From Candidatus Yonathbacteria bacterium RIFOXYC2_FULL_47_9 (GTDB taxonomy: Bacteria > Patescibacteriota > Minisyncoccia > Phycocordibacterales > UBA1550), in assembly GCA_001825115.1 (NCBI GenBank), contig MHUY01000007.1, forward strand, positions 12,069-23,338: a stretch of 11,270 nucleotides of DNA, in the 5' to 3' direction. The notes beneath the pieces were generated by a model. It was not told where the DNA came from. It searched no databases and saw only the letters and a list, made by a program, of their open reading frames with translations. The translations under genes and the position numbers were made by a program. Below, piece by piece: positions 5,878 through 11,270 of the stretch (the first letter of the stretch is position 1; every line of letters begins with the position of its first letter).

Positions 5878-6738
5878 ATGAAAAAAGAGCGCGATGGTGA
5901 TGTGTGGGTCATAAAGACTTCAGGTGAACGAGAACCTTTTTCTCTCATAAAACTTCGCCGCTCTCTTGTTCGCTCTGGCGCAGACGATGCAACGACGGAG
6001 ATGGTTATCTCTCACGTTATCCCCGAGCTTCATGACGGCATGAAGACCGCAGCTATTTACAAGCACGCATTCTCGCTCCTTAAAAAATCAAAGTATCCTG
6101 TTGCGGTACGATACTCGCTTCGCAAGGCGGTGATGGAGCTTGGACCGAGCGGGTTTCCGTTTGAAAAGTTTGTCGCTGAGGTGCTCCGGGGTAAGGGGTA
6201 TACTGCCGAGACAGGCGTGATTCTTCCTGGGTTCTGTGTCTCGCATGAGGTCGATATCTTGATGGAAAAGGATAATCGTCATATTTTTGCTGAGTGCAAA
6301 TTCCATAACCAGCAGGGGATTAAGACCGATGTAAAGGTTGCCCTCTATGTGCATTCGCGATTCATGGATCTTCAAAAAGGACATGATATGAATGAAAAAA
6401 CGTTGTCGACGCCAAAGATTCACGAGGGGTGGCTCATTACGAACACTAAACTCACGAGTGACGCTATTCAATACGCAAACTGTATCGGACTCACCGTTAT
6501 CGGATGGGATTATCCTGAAAAGGGCAACCTGCAAGATCTTATTTTGGAGACAGGGGTACACCCCTTAACGTTCCTTACCACGCTTTCTGCGGGAGACAAG
6601 ACAAATCTTCTTAATCAAGGTGTGGTAATGTGTCGTGATCTCAAAAAAAGTGAAGAGCCCTTACGTTCTCTCGGTTTTGACGACGACCGTATCAAAAAGG
6701 TCGTGAATGAGGTCGACAAGGTGTGTCAGGAGTTTTAA
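5878..6738 (+). CDS. ATP-cone / Mrr-like nuclease fusion protein
   Basis: A 286-residue protein of uncertain role. Residues about 9-88 look like an ATP-cone, the nucleotide-sensing module of NrdR and ribonucleotide reductase: VIKTSGEREPFSLIKLRRSL, then IYKHAFSLLKK and AVRYSLRKAVMELG. Residues about 94-212 look like a PD-(D/E)XK restriction-endonuclease fold of the Mrr type: FEKFVAEVLRGKGY, then HEVDIL with Asp126, then FAECKFH with Glu139 and Lys141 as the expected metal-binding and catalytic residues, ending in GLTVIGWDYP. The tail (about 228-286) has a helix-hairpin-helix flavour. The nuclease residues look intact. No methyltransferase or other restriction gene is nearby, so it may be a nucleotide-gated nuclease or a repair protein rather than a restriction system. 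The catalytic role is inference from fold-like motifs. Confidence 0.75.
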   Translation: MKKERDGDVWVIKTSGEREPFSLIKLRRSLVRSGADDATTEMVISHVIPELHDGMKTAAIYKHAFSLLKKSKYPVAVRYSLRKAVMELGPSGFPFEKFVAEVLRGKGYTAETGVILPGFCVSHEVDILMEKDNRHIFAECKFHNQQGIKTDVKVALYVHSRFMDLQKGHDMNEKTLSTPKIHEGWLITNTKLTSDAIQYANCIGLTVIGWDYPEKGNLQDLILETGVHPLTFLTTLSAGDKTNLLNQGVVMCRDLKKSEEPLRSLGFDDDRIKKVVNEVDKVCQEF

Positions 6739-6755
6739 TCATTAAAGATATCATA

Positions 6756-6761
6756 TATACT
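6756..6761 (+). promoter_or_regulatory. TATACT -10-like box before the MgtC-type gene
   Basis: TATACT ends 8 bases before the ATG at 6770, consistent with a leaderless or nearly leaderless transcript. The -35 position reads TTTTAA (6733-6738), which is weak. No Shine-Dalgarno is present in the 31-base gap. Confidence 0.4.
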
Positions 6762-6769
6762 TTATTCAT

Positions 6770-7246
6770 ATGGAAATCACTACGCTTATAAGCGATCCGA
6801 ATATTGAGATTATTTTAAAATTAGTCGTCGCGCTCTTTCTGGGTATGTCCCTCGGTGTTGAGCGTGCAGTTGCCGGTAAGACTGCCGGTATGCGCACCTA
6901 TGGCTTAGTTACGATGGGTTCAGCGCTCTTTACGATTGTGGCGGTTACTGCAGCTGGTGGGTATGATTCAGACGTTGCTTTTAGGGAGTCACTCCGCTTC
7001 ACTGCGCAGATACTTACGGGTATCGGTTTTATCGGTGCAGGACTTATTTTTTCTCACGATGGAAAAGTAAGCGGCGTCACCACTGCGGCGGGTATTTGGG
7101 TGGCGGCTGGGATAGGTGTAGCCGTGGGTTATGGACTTTATCTACTTGCCGCAATAGCGATGGTCTTTGTTCTCATTATTTTTACCGGGCTTTGGTATAT
7201 TGAGAATCGAGTAAAAACACTGGCACACTCTGATGATGCAGAATAA
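6770..7246 (+). CDS. MgtC/SapB-family membrane protein
   Basis: A 158-residue integral membrane protein with the hallmarks of the MgtC/SapB family: LGMSLGVERAVAGKTAG (24-40), MRTYGLVTMGSALFTIV (41-57), LTGIGFIGAGLIF (82-94), and GVTTAAGIWVAAGIGVAVGYG (about 102-122). About five membrane segments are visible (13-31, 44-62, 80-95, 104-121, 124-143). It lacks the C-terminal cytoplasmic ACT-like domain of Salmonella MgtC and ends in a short charged tail, as in the shorter SapB type. Family members are linked to low-magnesium survival and to regulating membrane ATPases, but the function of the short form is not settled. Its 3' end overlaps the next gene by 14 bases, so the two are probably translated from one transcript. 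Confidence 0.92.
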   Translation: MEITTLISDPNIEIILKLVVALFLGMSLGVERAVAGKTAGMRTYGLVTMGSALFTIVAVTAAGGYDSDVAFRESLRFTAQILTGIGFIGAGLIFSHDGKVSGVTTAAGIWVAAGIGVAVGYGLYLLAAIAMVFVLIIFTGLWYIENRVKTLAHSDDAE

Positions 7247-7754
7247 CAATACAAATAAAAAACAAGGGCATCAGCATATTTGTGACATAAATCTGGATGC
7301 TCGCGGTGTAGATGAATACGGTAGTTCGTATAAAGAACATTTTCTTGAACAGTACAAGATCTTGATTCAAGGGATCGACTACACGAGCAAATGGAAACAT
7401 ATCGTAAATAATTATTTCCTTACGATTAATACGATCCTTCTTGCGGCGATAGGGCTTTCGGCTGCGCGCGACCAGGTTGCGATGCCTGCTGTCACGCATC
7501 AAATCGTACCAGCAATCGGAGTATTTGTGGCCATTGCATGGTGGATTACGGTGCGTGGCTATAACGATGTTCTTGAGGCGAAATTTTCTATCCTTCACTG
7601 CGTTGAGGAGCGGCTTCCTTTGGCACTCTATAAGACCGAATGGGAGATTCTCAAAGCTTTTTATAAAAACCCAAACCGTCTTGCACGCGTTGACGCCTCG
7701 GTTCCTATTATCTTTGCCACACTGTACCTCCTCGTTTTCTTTTTTGTGAAATAA
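7233..7754 (+). CDS. RipA-like small membrane protein
   Basis: A 173-residue protein, starting at ATG 7233 or the adjacent ATG 7236, that overlaps the MgtC-type gene by 14 bases. A soluble N-terminus (1-33) precedes YKEHFLEQYKILIQ and KHIVNNYFLTINTILLAAIGLS. Hydrophobic segments lie near 61-76, 91-107 (IVPAIGVFVAIAWWITV) and 157-172. NDVLEAKFSILHCVEERLP and TEWEIL sit between the second and third. The pattern of EQYK, NNYFLTIN, WW, AKF and E-RLP matches my memory of the RipA family of octameric membrane proteins, named for a Francisella inner-membrane protein. These resemble SLATT-type membrane modules associated with conflict systems. No nucleotide-signalling enzyme is nearby, so a defence role is not supported here. 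Coupling to MgtC suggests envelope or ion homeostasis. Confidence 0.7.
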   Translation: MMQNNNTNKKQGHQHICDINLDARGVDEYGSSYKEHFLEQYKILIQGIDYTSKWKHIVNNYFLTINTILLAAIGLSAARDQVAMPAVTHQIVPAIGVFVAIAWWITVRGYNDVLEAKFSILHCVEERLPLALYKTEWEILKAFYKNPNRLARVDASVPIIFATLYLLVFFFVK

Positions 7755-7803
7755 TGTAAATCGTGGTAAATATAGAGGATACGTGTCCCGTTAGAAGTTT
7801 CCC

Positions 7804-7852
7804 TATAATTTCACTAAAGATAGGTAAATGCACGAGGGGGTAAGATTATATT
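7804..7852 (+). promoter_or_regulatory. Candidate alaS promoter region
   Basis: Two -10-like boxes lie in the 108-base gap before alaS: a perfect TATAAT at 7804-7809 and TATATT at 7847-7852, the latter ending 10 bases before the ATG at 7863. Neither has a convincing -35. No Shine-Dalgarno, tRNA or T-box-like structure is visible in the gap. Confidence 0.35.
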
Positions 7853-7862
7853 TTAAGTATTT

Positions 7863-9656
7863 ATGAACAAAACTTCTACTGGGATGGATTCACGAGAAAT
7901 TAGGACGCGATTTTTAGCTTTTTTTGAGAAGAGGGGACATGCCATCATTCCTTCGACTCCTCTGGTCCCCGAGAACGACCCTTCGGTGCTTTTCAATACT
8001 GCAGGTATGCAGCCATTGGCGCCGTACCTTATGGGTACGCCGCACCCTCGTGGGATGCGCCTCGCCAACTCGCAGAAATGTGTGCGCACGCAGGATATCG
8101 ATGAGGTAGGCGACAATACGCATGATACTTTTTTTGAAATGCTCGGTAATTGGTCGCTTGGCGATTATTTTAAAGAAGATGCCATTAAATGGAGCTTTGA
8201 ATTTTTGACCTCAAAAGAAGAAGGTCTCGGGCTTGACCCCGCACGTCTCTATGTGACCGTGTTCGAAGGTAACGACGACGCGCCGCGCGATAACGAGGCG
8301 TTTGAGATTTGGAAAAAGTATATGCTCGAAAACCGCATTTACTTTATGTCTGCAAAATCCAACTGGTGGAGTCCTGGTGACAATGGTCCCTGTGGTCCTG
8401 ATACAGAAATGTTTTATGACGTGACCAAGCGTGGTCTTGGTGACATGACCAAGGAGGAATATATGGCGGCAGATGACCGTCAGGAAGTCGTGGAGATCTG
8501 GAACGACGTTTTTATGGAGTATGAGAAAAAGGACGGCAAGGTCATTGGAAAGCTTGCGATGAAAAATGTTGATACGGGTTCAGGTCTCGAGCGTATCGTC
8601 ATGGCGATCCAAGGTAAGGACAATGTCTTTGCAACCGACCTCTTTGCGCCACTCATGGAAAAAATTAAAGAGCTTGCAGGTAAGGAAATCACCGATGTGC
8701 GTGCTTCGCGTATTGTTGCCGACCATCTTCGTACGGGAGTTATGATGATTGCCGACGGAGTGCGTCCTGCAAATACTGACCAAGGGTACATTTTGCGCCG
8801 CCTTCTGCGTCGCGCCGTGCGTTACGCTGATGTTTTGGGTATCGCTCACCATACGCTTGCCGAGCTCGTGCCTGTCGTGGCCGAGAAGTACAAGGGTGTG
8901 TATGATAACGTTGACGCACAAGTTGAGTTAATCATTCAGGAAATTCGTGGCGAAGAAGAGAAGTTTAGAAAGACCCTCGAGCGCGGACTGAAGGAATTTG
9001 AGCGTGTGAGTGCAAATGGATCAGTTTCTGCGATGAATGCGTTCCAGCTTTTTTCGACGTACGGTTTTCCTCTCGAGATGACCGAGGAGCTTGCTCTTGA
9101 AAAGGGCGTAACGGTTGACCGTGCGGGTTTTGAAGTTGAATTCAAAAAACATCAGGATCTTTCGCGTGCAGGAGCGGAGCAAAAGTTCAAGGGCGGCCTT
9201 GCAGACACGAGTGAGATGTCAGTAAAGTATCACACCGCAACTCATATGCTCAATCAAGCACTTCGTATGGTCCTTGGCGAACATGTTTCTCAAAAGGGGT
9301 CAAACATCACTGCCGAGCGTTTACGTTTTGATTTTGCACATACTGAAAAAATGACCGATGAGCAAAAGAAAGCTGTTGAGGATATTATTAATCAAAAGAT
9401 TGCAGAAGCACTCCCCGTGGCATACGAAGATGTTCCCGTAGAGGAGGCAAAACGACGTGGGGCAATAGGTGTCTTTGGCGAAAAGTACGGTGACATTGTG
9501 CGAATTTACCAAGTAGGTCAGGGTGACCAGCGTTTCAGTCTCGAATTCTGTGGTGGACCTCATGTTACCAACACCTCCGAACTCGGTCACTTCAAAATAC
9601 AAAAAGAAGAAGCCGTCGCTCAAGGTATCCGTCGCATCAAGGCAGTACTGGAGTAA
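7863..9656 (+). CDS. alaS: Alanyl-tRNA synthetase, short form without C-Ala
   Basis: Class II synthetase that charges tRNA-Ala and edits mischarged Ser/Gly. Seen: the catalytic domain (EIRTRFLAFFEKRGH, FNTAGMQPL, RTQDIDEVGDNTHDTFFEM, SPGDNGPCGPDTEMF, VDTGSGLERI), the tRNA-recognition helices (GYILRRLLRRAVRYA at 308-322), and the editing domain with zinc ligands HTATH (457-461) and CGGPH (563-567). At 597 residues it stops just after GIRRIKAVLE, where typical bacterial enzymes of about 870 residues continue into the coiled-coil and C-Ala domain. A terminator follows immediately, and I saw no continuation in another frame, so this appears to be the natural end. The family often begins at the equivalent of Met8 (ATG 7884, MDSREIR); 7863 is kept because a -10-like box lies 10 bases upstream, but the start is uncertain. 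Confidence 0.96.
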   Translation: MNKTSTGMDSREIRTRFLAFFEKRGHAIIPSTPLVPENDPSVLFNTAGMQPLAPYLMGTPHPRGMRLANSQKCVRTQDIDEVGDNTHDTFFEMLGNWSLGDYFKEDAIKWSFEFLTSKEEGLGLDPARLYVTVFEGNDDAPRDNEAFEIWKKYMLENRIYFMSAKSNWWSPGDNGPCGPDTEMFYDVTKRGLGDMTKEEYMAADDRQEVVEIWNDVFMEYEKKDGKVIGKLAMKNVDTGSGLERIVMAIQGKDNVFATDLFAPLMEKIKELAGKEITDVRASRIVADHLRTGVMMIADGVRPANTDQGYILRRLLRRAVRYADVLGIAHHTLAELVPVVAEKYKGVYDNVDAQVELIIQEIRGEEEKFRKTLERGLKEFERVSANGSVSAMNAFQLFSTYGFPLEMTEELALEKGVTVDRAGFEVEFKKHQDLSRAGAEQKFKGGLADTSEMSVKYHTATHMLNQALRMVLGEHVSQKGSNITAERLRFDFAHTEKMTDEQKKAVEDIINQKIAEALPVAYEDVPVEEAKRRGAIGVFGEKYGDIVRIYQVGQGDQRFSLEFCGGPHVTNTSELGHFKIQKEEAVAQGIRRIKAVLE

Positions 9657-9663
9657 AAATCTG

Positions 9664-9692
9664 TTGAAGGGAAAAAGCCATCGTGTTACAAT
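9664..9692 (+). promoter_or_regulatory. Promoter of the actin-like gene, inside the alaS terminator
   Basis: TTGAAG (9664-9669) and TACAAT (9687-9692) are separated by 17 bases, and TGT before the -10 makes it extended. The predicted transcript start is near 9699, and ATG 9702 lies 9 bases past the -10, so the message would be nearly leaderless. The spacer is the 5' arm of the alaS terminator and the -10 is its loop. Confidence 0.6.
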
Positions 9693-9719
9693 ATGTACAC
9701 GATGGCTTTTTCTTTTTTT
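9671..9719 (+). terminator. alaS intrinsic terminator
   Basis: A perfect 16-bp stem (9671-9686 with 9697-9712) surrounds a 10-base loop that can close further with one bulge. It is followed by a T-rich tract (9707-9719) interrupted by one C. It begins 14 bases after the alaS stop. Its 3' arm and T-tract are also the first codons of the next gene. Confidence 0.8.
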
Positions 9720-10883
9720 ACAAAACAACAGCGAGATGATTCACTAACACTCTTGGTTGATATTGGTTCGGCGAGTGTAGGTGCCGCGCTCGTAAGACTT
9801 GAAGTAGGCAAGCCTCCACATATTCTCTTGACCACGCGCGAGGATATTCCTTTTCAAGAATCGCTCTCTTCTGCGCGGTTTCTTTCCGGCATGCTTCATG
9901 CGCTTGAGCGTGCGTTGAAAAATCTGCAATCGCAGAACAAGGGCCATGGTGCTCCCGCACACACTTTTTGTACATTTTCTTCTCCATGGATTGTGCTCAA
10001 AAATCGTAAACTAAGAATTTCACGTACGGAGCCGTTTCAGGTCACTGAGAAAAACCTTGATGCTTTTTTGAACGAGGATATTGAACGCCTAAAAGACGAG
10101 CTCAAGGAAACATTGCCGCCTGCAGATATTGAGATCATCGAAAAAAAGATTATCGAGATAAGGCTCAATGGGTACGAAATCAAAAATCCTTACGGGCAGA
10201 CGACGCACCAAATGGAGGTACTTGCGACGGTAAGCTTGTCCTCAAAACGTGTTATTGAGAGTGTTGAGCGTATGATCAGTCGATTTTTTCATGCGCCATC
10301 AGTACATTTCGGTTCTTTCCCTGTGGCAGCATTCAGTACCATTCGTGATATTTTCCCTGAGGAAAAAAACTTCTTGTTTGTAGATGTTACCGGCGAGACA
10401 ACGGATGTATCTCTTGTTGCAAATGATCTCTTTATGGGAATGGTCTCATTTTCGCGCGGAAAGAATTTTTTTGTACGGGAAATATCTTCAGGGGAACACA
10501 CGCTTCATGAGGAGGCCGCAACGCTTTTTAGGATGTTCCTTCGCGATGAGCTCGAAGGGAAAAAACGCAGCCATGTGGGGGATATTGTAGCGCAAGGTAA
10601 GGACGAATGGATAACTCGTTTTAAAAAATCCCTCACCTCATTTACTGAGGTTGGTATGCTTCCTCATAAAGTATTTTTTACCGCAGATGCGGACATGGCA
10701 AGTTTTTTTACGGGACTTATCAATACACTTCAGCCTGAGTCTTTGGCGGGCGAGGGATTTGAGGTGGCATACCTTGATCAGCTTGTTGTGACAAAATTTG
10801 TGACCTTTGAGAGTGAGGTTGTGCGTGACCCTTTCATTGTTGTGGAGGCGCTTTTGGCAGGAAAACTTATAATACAAAAATAA
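9702..10883 (+). CDS. Actin-fold protein, FtsA/PilM-like
   Basis: A 393-residue protein of the sugar-kinase/actin fold. Seen: a phosphate-1 loop in LLVDIGSASVGAALV (about 17-31), a central region with IERLKDELKETLPPADIEII reminiscent of the FtsA/PilM inserted domain, and a phosphate-2 loop in FLFVDVTGETTDVSLV (about 224-239). The expected adenosine motif, usually glycine-rich, reads VFFTADADMASFF (about 325-337), so nucleotide binding may be weak or altered. It is more divergent than a canonical FtsA and lacks an obvious C-terminal amphipathic targeting helix. Start: ATG 9693 overlaps the -10 loop by position, so ATG 9702 (MAFSFF) is preferred. The next gene, a single-pass membrane protein, starts 1 base after the stop, so the pair may form a membrane complex as PilM does with PilN. 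That pairing is inference. Confidence 0.72.
   Translation: MAFSFFTKQQRDDSLTLLVDIGSASVGAALVRLEVGKPPHILLTTREDIPFQESLSSARFLSGMLHALERALKNLQSQNKGHGAPAHTFCTFSSPWIVLKNRKLRISRTEPFQVTEKNLDAFLNEDIERLKDELKETLPPADIEIIEKKIIEIRLNGYEIKNPYGQTTHQMEVLATVSLSSKRVIESVERMISRFFHAPSVHFGSFPVAAFSTIRDIFPEEKNFLFVDVTGETTDVSLVANDLFMGMVSFSRGKNFFVREISSGEHTLHEEAATLFRMFLRDELEGKKRSHVGDIVAQGKDEWITRFKKSLTSFTEVGMLPHKVFFTADADMASFFTGLINTLQPESLAGEGFEVAYLDQLVVTKFVTFESEVVRDPFIVVEALLAGKLIIQK
10868..10873 (+). promoter_or_regulatory. TATAAT -10-like box before the last gene
   Basis: A perfect TATAAT within the last codons of the actin-like gene ends 11 bases before ATG 10885. No -35 is visible. It may be an internal promoter or chance, since co-transcription with the upstream gene is likely. 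Confidence 0.3.
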
Positions 10884-10884
10884 T

Positions 10885-11270
10885 ATGGATGGAATCAATC
10901 GAAAACCTATGCAGGATGTTCTTGTACCCCAGAATGATGTCATAAAAAGGCCATCGTTTATGCCGGAGCCCCGTCCCGCAATTTCCATTTCTGAAGATTC
11001 AAGCCGTATCGAAAAGAGCCCATTTTTTGAAAAAGGTCGCAATAGTAGACCGTTGAGCGCACCAATACAGCCGAAAAAAGATAACTCGCGTTTCCTTGTG
11101 TGGAGTATTGCGATGGCTGCACTTTTGGGGGCGGCGTTTGTAGTACTCAGCTATTTTTCCTCAGCAACGATTGAGGTGTTTCCTTTCACGCAGAGCGTAA
11201 AAATTGAGAATGAATTTACTGCCACAAAAGACACCGCCGGCGAGGAGCTCTCATTCCAGTTTCTAAGTCT
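10885..11270 (+). CDS. Single-pass membrane protein, 5' end (partial)
   Basis: The frame opens at ATG 10885, one base after the upstream stop, and runs off the right edge with 128 codons visible. Residues 1-70 are polar, proline-rich and probably disordered and cytoplasmic (MDGINRKPMQDVLVPQNDV onwards). One strong membrane segment lies near 72-93 (FLVWSIAMAALLGAAFVVLS). It is followed by YFSSATIEVFPFTQSVKIEN and a beta-rich extracytoplasmic start with FTATKDTAGEEL. Proteins with a membrane anchor followed by an SATIEV-P-like segment are common in CPR genomes and are usually unnamed. Tight coupling to the actin-like gene suggests the N-terminal tail could contact that protein. No Shine-Dalgarno is present. 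I cannot assign a family from the visible part. Confidence 0.8.
   Translation, partial: MDGINRKPMQDVLVPQNDVIKRPSFMPEPRPAISISEDSSRIEKSPFFEKGRNSRPLSAPIQPKKDNSRFLVWSIAMAALLGAAFVVLSYFSSATIEVFPFTQSVKIENEFTATKDTAGEELSFQFLS

Noticed and set aside
5867..5881. Four-codon upstream frame (ATG to TGA) overlapping the start of the ATP-cone gene
   Set aside because: It begins before the predicted transcript start near 5875 and has no Shine-Dalgarno; probably coincidence.
6088..6561. Minus-strand open frame of 157 codons
   Set aside because: It lies wholly inside the ATP-cone/nuclease gene, and its translation shows no domain.
5878..7754. A defence island made of the nuclease fusion and the RipA-like membrane protein
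   Set aside because: They are separated by an MgtC-type gene and have separate start signals. No nucleotide-signalling enzyme, methyltransferase or mobile element is present, so the window does not support a system.
7755..7862. T-box riboswitch or tRNA before alaS
   Set aside because: The gap is only 108 bases, with no cloverleaf, no specifier-loop structure and no terminator/antiterminator pair.

Overview
The window is a gene-dense, single-strand stretch (every supported gene is on +) that looks like a chromosomal segment of a Candidate Phyla Radiation bacterium (Patescibacteria, probably a Parcubacteria/Kaiserbacteria-type lineage). This placement is inference. It rests on the short alanyl-tRNA synthetase, a very CPR-looking membrane protein at 2008-3246, the sigma-region-4/HARE-HTH protein at 903-1931, very short intergenic gaps and near absence of Shine-Dalgarno sites. 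There are no RNA genes, CRISPR arrays, insertion sequences or stretches over 300 bases without a gene.

Layout. 1-806: 3' end of leuS. 903-1931: DNA-binding protein with a sigma-70 region 4-like helix-turn-helix and HARE-type winged helices, behind its own promoter and ended by a 55-bp perfect palindrome/terminator. 2008-3246: conserved membrane-anchored protein of unknown function. 3256-4281: mltG, the endolytic murein transglycosylase. 4362-4625: an unrecognised 87-aa protein in a self-contained cassette (own promoter, 5' hairpin, consensus Shine-Dalgarno, four tandem TAA stops, own terminator). 4714-5799: mnmA (tRNA 2-thiouridylase), preceded by a nested hairpin. 5878-6738: ATP-cone plus Mrr-like nuclease fusion. 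6770-7246 and 7233-7754: overlapping pair of an MgtC/SapB-type membrane protein and a RipA-like membrane protein. 7863-9656: alaS lacking the usual C-terminal domain. 9702-10883: actin-fold (FtsA/PilM-like) protein. 10885-end: start of a single-pass membrane protein that probably works with it.

How they fit together. Most of the genes are housekeeping: two aminoacyl-tRNA synthetases and a tRNA thiolase (translation), MltG (glycan-chain termination in the cell wall), and an actin-fold protein coupled to a membrane protein (envelope, division or pilus work). The more interesting layer is regulatory architecture. Seven genes carry a -10-like hexamer only 7-11 bases upstream of the start codon and no Shine-Dalgarno, which suggests leaderless transcripts. 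At two junctions a terminator of the upstream gene is physically merged with the promoter of the downstream gene. The clearest is alaS/actin-like, where the -10 box sits in the terminator loop and the new transcript starts inside the 3' arm.
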